The position numbers and the translations under genes were made by a program. Shown piece after piece: positions 1 to 7,552 of a DNA stretch of 29,944 bases (position 1 is the stretch's first letter; each line of letters opens with the position of its first letter). The stretch comes from Desulfobacula sp. (GTDB lineage: Bacteria; Desulfobacterota; Desulfobacteria; Desulfobacterales; Desulfobacteraceae). The notes beneath the pieces are model-generated. The model did no database searches and had not been told where the DNA came from. It was given only the letters and a program-made list of their open reading frames with translations. The stretch spans positions 1 to 29,944 of the forward strand of contig JAABTB010000001.1 of assembly GCA_011390085.1 (NCBI GenBank). Direction: 5' to 3'.

Positions 1-1
1 G

Positions 2-1069
2 GATATCATTGCATCCCGGACCGTTCCCTGCTTTGAGTTGACACAGATATTTCGCCAGGCCCGGGAATCCTTGATCATTCAATACGCCCACCAGATCAAC
101 AAAGGCGAGATTCCCTGGATACAATCCCCGTTTAAACATCCTGAGGTCTGGCAGGACAAAATTGATTGCCTGTTTCTGGATGCAGACGAGGCCGGTAAAG
201 ATCAGATCAGCTTTATTTCAAGGGTGAAACGATTTTATGAATTAACCCTTCCCGGGCTGGAAAACAATTTGTCCGATGATCCGGATGAAGCAGACTTTTT
301 TGAATTCCGGGTCCAGGAACCGGTGATTCCTTATGAGACGGAAATCGTTATTCCGAAAAAGTTCGAGCATGTGAATTTACAAAAGGTGTGTGAGGCTGAA
401 ACCAGAGCTGAAGAGTTGCTTGCCGTCTTAAAAAAAGTTCATCCCTGGTCGTCCCTTCATTATGGCCTGTCCGCCCTGGATGTCGTCAAGCAGCTTTATC
501 AGGAATGGATTCCCAAATATTACGGCAATTGTGAAATACAGATTCTTTCTCCCATGACACGGGGAAGCATGGGGACGGTCAGCCTGAATAAAGTCATCCA
601 GGAAGCCTCAAACCCCTTTATTGAGGGCAAAAAACAATTAAAGGTCGGAGAAAGGATTTTCAGAATCGGAGACCGGGTCATACACCGGCGGAACAATTAT
701 GATCTGGGTGTTTTTAACGGTGACATCGGCGTCATCCGGGATATGGATAATATCGACCTGACCTGCTCTGTTGCATTTTATCCGGATAACCGGCTGGTTC
801 ATTACCAACAGACCGATATCATGGAGCTGGATCTGGCCTATGCCATTACCATCCACAAATCCCAGGGCAGTGAGTTTGAAGTGGTCATCATACCCGTCCT
901 GACCCAGCACTTTAAAATGCTGTTTCGCAATCTGATTTATACAGGCATCACACGGGCAAAAAAACTGGCTGTATTTGTCGGCACCCGAAAAGCGCTTGCC
1001 ATGGCCGTTAAAAACCAGGACATCAGTAAAAGACAAACGGCTCTGCAGGAATTATTGACCGTCGGATGA
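2..1069 (+). CDS. recD2: RecD2-type DNA helicase, C-terminal part (cut by window edge)
   Basis: This is the 3' part of a superfamily 1B 5'-3' DNA helicase of the RecD2/RecD-TraA type, acting in DNA repair or recombination. The reading frame is open to the left edge, so the true start lies outside; the TTG at 38 is internal. The first visible residues (VPCFELTQIFRQA) match the RecD-family stretch containing the conserved TxIFRQ motif. In the middle, SPMTRGSMGT and IGDRVIHRRNNYDLGVFNGDIG are typical of the nucleotide-binding and SH3-like region of RecD2. The end has the UvrD_C_2 signatures AITIHKSQGSEF and YTGITRAKK (helicase motifs V and VI). The Walker A region is not in the window. The gene converges on the response regulator gene, leaving 17 bp between them. 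I am confident of the family; RecD2 rather than another RecD-like ATPase is an inference because RecB/RecC are not visible. Confidence 0.88.
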   Translation, partial: DIIASRTVPCFELTQIFRQARESLIIQYAHQINKGEIPWIQSPFKHPEVWQDKIDCLFLDADEAGKDQISFISRVKRFYELTLPGLENNLSDDPDEADFFEFRVQEPVIPYETEIVIPKKFEHVNLQKVCEAETRAEELLAVLKKVHPWSSLHYGLSALDVVKQLYQEWIPKYYGNCEIQILSPMTRGSMGTVSLNKVIQEASNPFIEGKKQLKVGERIFRIGDRVIHRRNNYDLGVFNGDIGVIRDMDNIDLTCSVAFYPDNRLVHYQQTDIMELDLAYAITIHKSQGSEFEVVIIPVLTQHFKMLFRNLIYTGITRAKKLAVFVGTRKALAMAVKNQDISKRQTALQELLTVG

Positions 1070-1111
1070 TCCTGAATGATGATCCGTTAAAATCTATTTT
1101 TTATCTTTTTT
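1063..1111 (+). terminator. Possible terminator of the RecD2 gene
   Basis: A 9-bp stem with one G-G mismatch (1063-1071 with 1078-1086, 6-base loop) overlaps the stop codon and is followed by a T-rich tract (about 1087-1111). The T run is interrupted, so termination efficiency is uncertain. Confidence 0.35.
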
Positions 1112-1584
1112 TCCCAGAATCGTTTTTCCTTATCCCTCCAGTTTGTTCCGTGAAAGCGGCTGTCATAGAACCCGCCAAGCCGGTCAAACCATTTTTCCCA
1201 GGTGTTTTTCCTGCTTTCCAGGGCCTCCAGCACATCTATGACAAAAAGATCAATCTCGGCCATCTTATCCTTTGGCGCAAAATAAGCGGCCCCGTCTTCA
1301 AAGGATTTCTTCAGGCTTTCTTCCGACAAGGCATTGGCGGTGAGCATCAGGGCAGGGATCTTTTGACCATTGGCTATTTTCAGCAGGTCAAATCCTTTTA
1401 CCCCCATGATGTCCAAAATGGCGATATCATAGTTTTGCCCCTCCAGCAGCCGCCTGCCCTCCTCAAAAGAAGAGGCGGTATCGATTTTACACATATCCAG
1501 AATTTCCACTAAAGAATCCAGCACATCCGGTTCATCATCCACAATAAGAATGGTTTTGCCTTTCAGTATATTTTTGGGATTCAT
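1087..1584 (-). CDS. Single-domain response regulator (REC) with short basic tail
   Basis: This 165-residue protein is a receiver domain with no recognisable output domain. Conserved REC residues are visible: acidic pair D16-D17, phospho-acceptor D58 in AILDIMG, T82 in MLTANA and K105 in APKDK. After about residue 125 the protein continues as a Trp- and Lys/Arg-rich tail (KNTWEKWFDRL through RFWEKKIKNRF) that I do not recognise as a DNA-binding domain. An AAGGAA sequence precedes the ATG. No histidine kinase gene is adjacent; the preceding minus-strand gene (cupin) ends 32 bp upstream, so this gene may be the last one in that transcript. It could act like CheY by protein contact, or be phosphorylated by an orphan kinase elsewhere. 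The REC assignment is firm; the role is unknown. Confidence 0.85.
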   Translation of the reverse strand: MNPKNILKGKTILIVDDEPDVLDSLVEILDMCKIDTASSFEEGRRLLEGQNYDIAILDIMGVKGFDLLKIANGQKIPALMLTANALSEESLKKSFEDGAAYFAPKDKMAEIDLFVIDVLEALESRKNTWEKWFDRLGGFYDSRFHGTNWRDKEKRFWEKKIKNRF

Positions 1585-1616
1585 TTTTTTTATTCCTTAA
1601 TTTATAAAAGATACTG

Positions 1617-2090
1617 TTAAATATCGGGCTTTAAAGAACGGCCGGTAAAACGGGGTACAAAATAGGGATCGGTTTCACTGACACCAAATATAATTTCAAG
1701 ATAAGGCCTATCCACTTTTCTATGGATTAACGGACAATGTTCAAGTCCTTTGGGAATGAAGACGGCACAGGTTCTGGTCAGCATGTGTTTTTCATCCCCC
1801 AGTTGCATTTCAAGCACGGCACCGAGGCTGGCTGGATTTTTCGGGTCTGAACCCACAAAACATGAGATCGTATCGAAATGATGGAAATGAGTTGACTCAA
1901 TAGGGTCGGGATCAGGAATTGTAAAATGCCACCGTATGTCCACAAGCATGGGGCAGCCTTTTAAAAGACTTGAGTTCATAAATATCTCATATGGGAATGT
2001 TACCCCTTTTATCCCTTCACCCGGAGGAGAATCAAGGGAAACCATCATGGGATCACTGATAATATACTTTCCATACTTACTATCAGGCAA
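1617..2090 (-). CDS. Cupin-fold protein, last metabolic gene of the amine/aldehyde operon
   Basis: This is a 157-residue protein with a single cupin barrel. Motif 1 appears as H68-x-H70 followed by D73 and G80, with Asp where the consensus has Glu. Motif 2 is P113-x-G115-x-x-H118 in FIPKGLEHCPL. H68, H70 and H118 could bind a divalent metal; no signal peptide is seen. The start is taken as TTG because GGAGA lies 10 bases upstream, and the next in-frame ATG pair (residues 15-16) would still leave the barrel intact. It follows the second aminotransferase gene after a strong hairpin. Small cupins act as isomerases, decarboxylases, dioxygenases or ligand sensors, and the sequence does not say which. 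In this context it may act on an intermediate of the pathway or bind the substrate. Function unknown. Confidence 0.75.
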   Translation of the reverse strand: MPDSKYGKYIISDPMMVSLDSPPGEGIKGVTFPYEIFMNSSLLKGCPMLVDIRWHFTIPDPDPIESTHFHHFDTISCFVGSDPKNPASLGAVLEMQLGDEKHMLTRTCAVFIPKGLEHCPLIHRKVDRPYLEIIFGVSETDPYFVPRFTGRSLKPDI

Positions 2091-2118
2091 TTTTCAAACG
2101 TCTCCGTAATTTTTAAAG

Positions 2119-2160
2119 CCGGTCCGCAGGCATTCGGTTTGATAAATGTCTGCGGACCGG
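2119..2160 (-). other. Strong intergenic RNA hairpin between aminotransferase and cupin genes
   Basis: Arms 2119-2134 and 2145-2160 can pair over 16 bp (11 perfect GC-rich outer pairs, one G-U, four more pairs) around a 10-base loop. On the transcribed strand the stem is followed by CTTTAAAAATT rather than a clean U run, so it fits partial termination or mRNA stabilisation better than a full intrinsic terminator. Confidence 0.7.
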
Positions 2161-2183
2161 ACACCGTTAAAAAGCCGTCCTGT

Positions 2184-3572
2184 TTAAACACGAATACCGC
2201 TCAGGACATCGAGAAGGATATCCGAAGCCTTGTCTAAATATTTTTTAGGTGTTGTGAGGGGCGGCATAAATCTTAAAACATTTCCATAGCGCCCACAGGG
2301 CACCATAATAATCCCCCGGCCCAACAGCCCCATGATGACCTGTCCCATGAGAGGTCCATCAAAAGGCTCTTTCGTCTTTTTGTCCTTGACGAGTTCAATT
2401 CCGATCATAAAGCCCCTGCCCCGGACATCGCCGATACATTTGATCTGCTTTGCCCCTTTGAGGATTCTATTTTTAGTCTGCTCGCCAAGTTTGGCCACTC
2501 TTTTCACCAATGCATAATTGTTTTCCGTAATGATATCAATATTGGTCATACAGACTGCGGCGGAAACACCGTTGGCGGCAAAGGTATTGGGCTGGGAACC
2601 GTCAACTATTTTGTTTGCAAGGTCTTTTCGGATCGAAAGGCCGGCCATGGGAACATCACCCCCCATTCCTTTTCCAAATGTAAGCATGTCCGGTTCAACA
2701 TTGCTGTGCTCAATGGCCCACATCTTGCCGGAACGTCCGGCTCCGGACTGAACCTCATCGGCAATAAAAAGTGCGCCGTGTTTTTCACAGGATGCTTTCA
2801 ACCGTTGAAAAAATTCAGGGTTTGGCGCAAGATATCCGCCTTCACCCTGTTGGGCTTCTATGATCACCGCACCCACATCATCGGCTGCCGTATAGGGCGT
2901 GTTCAGAAGATATTCAAGATAATCGGCACACATGTCTTCACATTTTTTCTGGGTGCTGGTGCCAAAGCAGCATCGGTAGGAATAGGGGTAAGGGGCATGA
3001 ATGACGCCCGGAATAAAGGGGCCAAACCCTTTTCGGTACTGATCGCCCGTTGTCAGGGACCCGCACCCGCAATGGACGCCGTGATAAGCGCCGTGAAAGG
3101 CAATGATCTGGGACCGTCCGGTTATTTTTCTCACAAATTTGATGGCAGCCTCAAGAGCGCTGGAACCGGATTGGGTAAAATACGTAATACAATTGTCTTT
3201 AAGGCCGGGGGGCATGATGCCGGATATTTTTTTGGCCAGAGCCAGCCGCAGGGAACTGCTGCAGTCACTGCCATGCATAAGCCTGTTGGACTGTTTTTGA
3301 ATCGCATCGACAACCCTTGGATGACGTCTGCCGACTGAATTCACTGCAACCCCTGCGGTGATATCGATGAACAGATTGCCGTCCGGGTCCTTTACGGTTA
3401 CACCAAAGCCGTCGTCATAAACAAATGGAAACCGGCCGGCACCCCTTGCCATGGATTCAAATTCCGGGGCTTCCTGGAGTTGTTGGAGGCTTTTGGGGCC
3501 GGGAACAGCATCCGTTATTATTTTCGGGGCATCGGGAAAAGAAAGTTTTTCAAAATCAGATTCTGTAAGCAT
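2184..3572 (-). CDS. PLP-dependent class III aminotransferase (paralogue 2 of the operon)
   Basis: This is a fold-type I, class III (omega-amino acid:pyruvate or 4-aminobutyrate type) aminotransferase of 462 residues, the usual length or slightly longer. Visible features are the GSSALEAAIK cofactor phosphate-binding region, the GAYHG motif (161-165), D272 in ADEVQ that should contact the pyridine nitrogen, and Schiff-base lysine K301 in TFGKGMGG. The start ATG follows AGGAG at 7 bases. The protein shares its whole layout with the aminotransferase at 7799-9220, including the N-terminal PDAPKI...PGPK stretch, so they are paralogues. Related enzymes with this N-terminus and a Cys-rich insert include archaeal amino acid racemases and omega-aminotransferases, so racemase or epimerase activity is a real alternative. 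The insert here has C201, C202, C211 and C215 but Ser198 where the paralogue has Cys. It lies between dctM and the cupin gene, implying a role in metabolising the TRAP substrate. Confidence 0.9.
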   Translation of the reverse strand: MLTESDFEKLSFPDAPKIITDAVPGPKSLQQLQEAPEFESMARGAGRFPFVYDDGFGVTVKDPDGNLFIDITAGVAVNSVGRRHPRVVDAIQKQSNRLMHGSDCSSSLRLALAKKISGIMPPGLKDNCITYFTQSGSSALEAAIKFVRKITGRSQIIAFHGAYHGVHCGCGSLTTGDQYRKGFGPFIPGVIHAPYPYSYRCCFGTSTQKKCEDMCADYLEYLLNTPYTAADDVGAVIIEAQQGEGGYLAPNPEFFQRLKASCEKHGALFIADEVQSGAGRSGKMWAIEHSNVEPDMLTFGKGMGGDVPMAGLSIRKDLANKIVDGSQPNTFAANGVSAAVCMTNIDIITENNYALVKRVAKLGEQTKNRILKGAKQIKCIGDVRGRGFMIGIELVKDKKTKEPFDGPLMGQVIMGLLGRGIIMVPCGRYGNVLRFMPPLTTPKKYLDKASDILLDVLSGIRV

Positions 3573-3630
3573 TTTATTTCTCCTGTTAAATTGATAAGGC
3601 TTATTTTTGTTTATTTTGAGCCACTCAGTG

Positions 3631-4932
3631 CTACATCATTCTTTCCGGCAGCCATAACGCCAGTTGCGGAAAAATCATGACCAGCACGAGGACAGCCAAC
3701 TGCATGATCACGAAAGGCGGAACGGACTGCCAGATATGCCTTGTCGAAATATTAGCCGGTGCAACCCCTTTCATCATGATCAATGCCCAGCCAAAGGGGG
3801 GGGTAAGGTAGGCCACCTGCATATTGAGAATAAAAAGGATTGAGTACCATATGGGATCAAAACCAAGTACAATGGCAATGGGAACAAAAATCGGTGCACA
3901 TACGGTGACAACCGCATAATCGTCCATAAACATCCCCAGGATGAGCAAGATAAGCTGCATGGCGCCCAAAACAATCCAGCGGTTTATACCCAGATCGCTG
4001 ATCAGCTCCGTCACAAGAGATTGTGCCCCTTGACTGGTATAGAAAACGCTGAACAGGGTGGCACCAATCAGAATCCAGAAAACCATGCCGGTGATGGACA
4101 TGGTTTGGCGACAGGATTCCCACATTACCTTCCAGGATAATTTTTTAAGAAAAATGCAAATCAGAAATGCACCGGTTGCCCCGACTCCGGCAGCCTCGGT
4201 CGGTGTGGCAATACCCAAAAAAATGGAACCCAGCACCAGGACAATCAACAATGCCGGCAATAGGATATCTTTTAAGGATGACAGTCTGAGCGCCCAGGTG
4301 ACTCTGTCTTTAAGCGGAGGGGCCAACTCGGGCTGAATATGACATCTGACCATAACATAGAACAGATATAAAAAAGCCGTCAGAAGCCCTGGAACGACTC
4401 CGGCCAAAAAAAGTTTCCCTATGGATATTCTGGCAATATAGGCAAAGATGATCATGATGATGCTGGGGGGAATGATTTCTCCCAGCACCCCGCCGGCCAT
4501 GACCGAACCAAGGGCCAGAGATTTATCATAGGATTGTTTCAGCATGGCGGGAACCGCAATCAGTCCCATGGTTAAAATACCGGGACCAAACCCTCCGCAC
4601 ATGGCCAGTGCCACACACACACCGATGGAAACAACAGCCAAACCGCCCCGGATGCCGGATAGCCAATACCCGAGAGACTTGAACATCCGGTCGGATATGC
4701 CGGAATGAAGCAAAAAATTTCCCATGAGCAAAAAGAGCGGGATGGTAATCAGATTCGGATCCGTTATCTGCTTATAGGTTGTTGTGGCAACGATGAATAA
4801 ACTGGTTGGTCCTTCCATCAGATACGTCAGAAGAACCGTAATGCCGCCAAGGGCAAATGCCACGGGAATACCGAGAATGAGAAGGGCCATCAGCCCTCCG
4901 AACAGCAATAGGGTGATCATTTCAATACTCAT
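3631..4932 (-). CDS. dctM: TRAP transporter large membrane subunit (DctM type)
   Basis: This is the ion-coupled large permease subunit of a tripartite ATP-independent periplasmic transporter. It is about 433 residues and almost entirely hydrophobic, with around a dozen membrane segments. Typical DctM stretches are GIPVAFALGG near the N-terminus, the PPSIIMIIFAYIARISIGKLFLAGVVPG block, TPTEAAGVGA in the middle and LTPPFGWALIMMKGVAP towards the end. The chosen start is the ATG at 4932; a TTG three codons upstream is also possible, and the AAGGAA sequence lies about 3 bases from the TTG and 11-12 from the ATG. It follows dctQ by about 38 bp and precedes the second aminotransferase gene. It works with the DctP and DctQ proteins of this operon to move an organic acid or amino-acid-like solute inward, driven by a Na+ or H+ gradient. 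Confidence 0.93.
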   Translation of the reverse strand: MSIEMITLLLFGGLMALLILGIPVAFALGGITVLLTYLMEGPTSLFIVATTTYKQITDPNLITIPLFLLMGNFLLHSGISDRMFKSLGYWLSGIRGGLAVVSIGVCVALAMCGGFGPGILTMGLIAVPAMLKQSYDKSLALGSVMAGGVLGEIIPPSIIMIIFAYIARISIGKLFLAGVVPGLLTAFLYLFYVMVRCHIQPELAPPLKDRVTWALRLSSLKDILLPALLIVLVLGSIFLGIATPTEAAGVGATGAFLICIFLKKLSWKVMWESCRQTMSITGMVFWILIGATLFSVFYTSQGAQSLVTELISDLGINRWIVLGAMQLILLILGMFMDDYAVVTVCAPIFVPIAIVLGFDPIWYSILFILNMQVAYLTPPFGWALIMMKGVAPANISTRHIWQSVPPFVIMQLAVLVLVMIFPQLALWLPERMM

Positions 4933-4970
4933 AAAAATCAATTTCCTTGCCCGTCGTTAAATGGCGGTTG

Positions 4971-5459
4971 TCAGTCTCTGTTTTTAAAAAGAATATAAAT
5001 GCCTTCCAGAAAGAACAATATGGCAGCTATAGGGATTAAGATCTTTAAAGGGTATAAAGGAATCCTGAAGGCGCCATGGGCTGTTTCTCCCGATGCCAAT
5101 GAATTTTGTCCCATCCAGGCTCCTTGCCAGATCAATACTCCCATAAAACAGGCAAAAGATATCAGGCCGAATATGCTTGCAATACGCTTCATTCTTTTTG
5201 AAAACAGGTTATGAAAGATTTCTATTCTGATATGACCGTCTTTAGACATGGCATAAATCCCGGCAAAAAGGATATAAACCCCAAAAATTTGTCTGCTGAG
5301 CGGCCAGACCCAGATGGTCGGGCTGTTAAATGCATACCGTAAAACCACTTCAATGGTTGTAAAAAACATGATGACGACAATCAATATACTCAGGCCGTCG
5401 CCTGTCCTGCTGCTTATCCGGTCAATGAGATTGAAAAAAGACGTTATCCCCTTTATCAT
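4971..5459 (-). CDS. dctQ: TRAP transporter small membrane subunit (DctQ type)
   Basis: This 162-residue protein has four hydrophobic segments, the standard size and layout of the DctQ small permease, which pairs with DctM in the inner membrane. Family features are ALRYAFNSPTIWVWPLSRQIF-like text around residues 46-66 (FNSPTIWVWPL visible), a central amphipathic GHIRIEIFHN stretch and a second hydrophobic half. The ATG is preceded by AAGGAAACGACGG. A strong hairpin (5480-5511) separates it from dctP upstream, which could set a lower membrane-subunit level relative to the binding protein. dctM follows downstream. Confidence 0.9.
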   Translation of the reverse strand: MIKGITSFFNLIDRISSRTGDGLSILIVVIMFFTTIEVVLRYAFNSPTIWVWPLSRQIFGVYILFAGIYAMSKDGHIRIEIFHNLFSKRMKRIASIFGLISFACFMGVLIWQGAWMGQNSLASGETAHGAFRIPLYPLKILIPIAAILFFLEGIYILFKNRD

Positions 5460-5479
5460 CCGTCGTTTCCTTTTCTAAA

Positions 5480-5511
5480 GGTTGAAGCCGGGTTTCCTCC
5501 CGGCTTCAACC
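5480..5511 (-). other. Perfect 13-bp hairpin between dctP and dctQ
   Basis: Arms 5480-5492 and 5499-5511 are a perfect 13-bp GC-rich inverted repeat around a 6-base loop, lying 22 bp beyond the dctP stop codon and about 20 bp before dctQ. The downstream bases on the transcribed strand (TTTAGAAAAGG) are a poor U tract, so a stability or processing element, possibly with partial termination, is more likely than full termination. Confidence 0.8.
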
Positions 5512-5533
5512 CGGTTGATATGGCTATAGAAAA

Positions 5534-6586
5534 CTATTTAACCTTTCTCCAATCTTTTATCATCTTAATTGCTTCAGATGATGCAGCATCTCTCTTGGCC
5601 ACTTCATCCCAGATCTCATAGGCTATTTTTTTATGTTTCTCGATGGTTTCGGGCTCAACCCGGCTAATCTTCAAGGTACCGGCCGCCACCATTTTTTTTG
5701 CATTTTCAAATTCTTCTCCATAACCTTTTACGGTAGCCGACCAATAATTTTTAGCAGCCTGTTCAACCGCTTTTTTCAAATCATCCGGAAGGGCCTTCCA
5801 TGATTTATCATTGATCAGCATGTGGCCGATGACATGATCATTATCACCGGCCTGTACCCAATAGGGAGCGACTTCATGCCATTTAAGGCCGGATATGGCG
5901 CTGATATCCCATTGGCTGGCATCGAGTGTACCCAGCTTTAATGCCATATAGGCTTCCCCGCCGGACACATAGGTGCCCCGTGCACCGATCATATTGTGAA
6001 ACTGGGTGTATATTCCCTCGTCCCTGATTTTGACACCGTTCCAATCGCTATATTTATCCAGGGGTTTGGTTGAAAGCACAAACGGCCCGCCATAGGTATG
6101 CATATCCAGCCAGTAAAGACCGTGTTTGCCGTATTCCCGTCTTAAAAGGTCGACAAACCCTTTTTGATAATAAAAATCCCGGATAACCTCGCCTTTGGCG
6201 GCAAAGGTATCTGCCTCGGTTATGGTATAGGCAAAGGGAAGTCCGAATTCGATCTCTCCCACCGGAACAATACCCCCCCAGAATGCACCCATACAGTGCA
6301 GGATATCCAGCACACCCTTCTGGGTGGATTCAAACAACTGTTCCAGGGGCACAATCTCTGCATCTGCAAAAACGGAAATGATCAGTTTACCATTGCTGAA
6401 TTTTTTCACATCTTCGGCAAACCCCTTCAAGAGCTCAAAGGACAGATCTCCATGGGGATAACCGGATTGAAGTTTCCAGCGGTATACCTTGTCGGACGCA
6501 ACAGAAAATCCTGTTGAAAAAATACTGCAACAAATCAGGATTATAAGAAATAAAGCTAATTTTTTAACATTTGGTTTCTCTGCCAT
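5534..6586 (-). CDS. dctP: TRAP transporter periplasmic solute-binding protein (DctP family)
   Basis: This 350-residue protein has a Sec signal peptide (basic VKK, then a hydrophobic stretch to about residue 28, probable cleavage near SVAS-DK). The mature part is of the DctP family: WKLQSGYPHGDLSFE at the start, GKLIISVFADAEIVP, and G-VKIRDEG around residues 184-191, where the Arg normally forms a salt bridge with the substrate carboxylate. The ATG follows AAGGAG at 6 bases. It captures the solute in the periplasm and passes it to DctQ/DctM encoded next. The substrate is not readable from sequence. A carboxylate is expected from the family, and the neighbouring aminotransferases suggest an amino acid or omega-amino acid; a 2-oxoacid, as in the TakP branch, is an alternative. 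Confidence 0.92.
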   Translation of the reverse strand: MAEKPNVKKLALFLIILICCSIFSTGFSVASDKVYRWKLQSGYPHGDLSFELLKGFAEDVKKFSNGKLIISVFADAEIVPLEQLFESTQKGVLDILHCMGAFWGGIVPVGEIEFGLPFAYTITEADTFAAKGEVIRDFYYQKGFVDLLRREYGKHGLYWLDMHTYGGPFVLSTKPLDKYSDWNGVKIRDEGIYTQFHNMIGARGTYVSGGEAYMALKLGTLDASQWDISAISGLKWHEVAPYWVQAGDNDHVIGHMLINDKSWKALPDDLKKAVEQAAKNYWSATVKGYGEEFENAKKMVAAGTLKISRVEPETIEKHKKIAYEIWDEVAKRDAASSEAIKMIKDWRKVK

Positions 6587-6647
6587 TCTTTTCTCCTTGA
6601 CTTAATTATGTTTTTATTAAAATCCCTTCTAAAGATTAGGGGCGGGA

Positions 6648-7475
6648 TCAAAAGATGTAAACAAGGCGGAGATATGTCCAGGAGCCTTTTGTATAGGATT
6701 CGGACTCTATGTCTTGCATATATCTTAAATTGACTAAGAGATTTTCCTGTAGCATGTAGCCCAGGTTTAAGCCCAGTTTTATATTTTCTCCCTTAGTGCC
6801 GTCTATATTGATACCCCCGGCTTTGATATCGTCAAAGTCTTTCCACCAAGCAGCCTGAACACCGACTCGAAATTTTTCCGTTACTGCGTAGCCCACAACT
6901 GCCTCAAATTCAACCGCATCCGAGACATCTGCACCCGTAGCATCCTCATCTTTTTGCCAATAATTCAGACATACATCCAGAGAAAAGGGAGCAGGATACC
7001 AGCCCAGGGCAATCTGGTGCTGAAACCACCAGGAGTCGTTGCTGACTTCACTGGAACCTGTCGGAGTAGAGGCAAATTCCCAAAAAGAAAGAAAAAGCTG
7101 ATCTTCGAAATTTTCATACAGGAAGATAAATGGGCCAGCTACTATGTCTCCTATGCCGGTCTCACTATCCGCTCCATCAATGCTGATGTCCAAAAGTGGA
7201 AGAACTGCGTTGACACCCCAGGTTTTTCCAAACACTTTTCCTGCAAAATAAACGGGCCTGAATGCAGCATAGGCGATATCAACACCGATATCCACTTTGG
7301 TGCCGTCCTGATTTTCATACTCCGGCAGGTGCTGAAAACCAAAATAGGTGACAAGAACTTTTGTTCCAACAGGCGCTGAGCTGTTGTCCAGCGGGTCTAA
7401 AACATCTGCCCGGCATATTGGGCGAATTGCCATAAAAAACACAATAATAGATAAACAAATTAGCAGTTTTTTCAC
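6648..7475 (-). CDS. Outer-membrane beta-barrel, MetA/phenol-degradation transporter-like
   Basis: This 275-residue protein has a signal peptide (MKKLL through about residue 23, ending ICRA) followed by alternating amphipathic strands, many aromatic residues and a C-terminal Phe, as expected for an outer-membrane barrel. The overall pattern (VLVTYFGFQHLPEYENQDG, then GVNAVLPLLD, GIGDIVAGPFIFLYE, DVCLNYWQKDE, NLGYMLQENLLVNLRY) resembles the family annotated as transporter of the meta pathway of phenol degradation (COG4313). The start is GTG with AGGAGG 7 bases upstream. It lies between the MoaD-like gene and dctP, so it may be the outer-membrane entry pore for the TRAP substrate. Members of this family are mostly known for aromatic or hydrophobic compounds. 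Barrel assignment is good; substrate is unknown. Confidence 0.8.
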   Translation of the reverse strand: MKKLLICLSIIVFFMAIRPICRADVLDPLDNSSAPVGTKVLVTYFGFQHLPEYENQDGTKVDIGVDIAYAAFRPVYFAGKVFGKTWGVNAVLPLLDISIDGADSETGIGDIVAGPFIFLYENFEDQLFLSFWEFASTPTGSSEVSNDSWWFQHQIALGWYPAPFSLDVCLNYWQKDEDATGADVSDAVEFEAVVGYAVTEKFRVGVQAAWWKDFDDIKAGGINIDGTKGENIKLGLNLGYMLQENLLVNLRYMQDIESESYTKGSWTYLRLVYIF

Positions 7476-7552
7476 CTTGTTCCCTCCTTGATTTAATTGC
7501 AGAAAAAAAAATTTCCCAGACCGCCTTTTATTTAATACGGATAATCACTTTA

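Noticed and set aside
2706..3338. Plus-strand reading frame of 210 codons opposite the second aminotransferase
   Set aside because: The aminotransferase frame carries the PLP motifs here; no independent start signal or motif is seen on the plus strand.
6602..6640. Small stem (ATCCC/GGGAT) between the barrel gene and dctP
   Set aside because: Only 5 bp with a long loop; too weak to call a terminator or attenuator.
7508..7520. Run of A/T bases between the barrel and MoaD-like genes considered as an intrinsic terminator
   Set aside because: No stem precedes the T run on the transcribed strand, so it is just an A/T-rich spacer.
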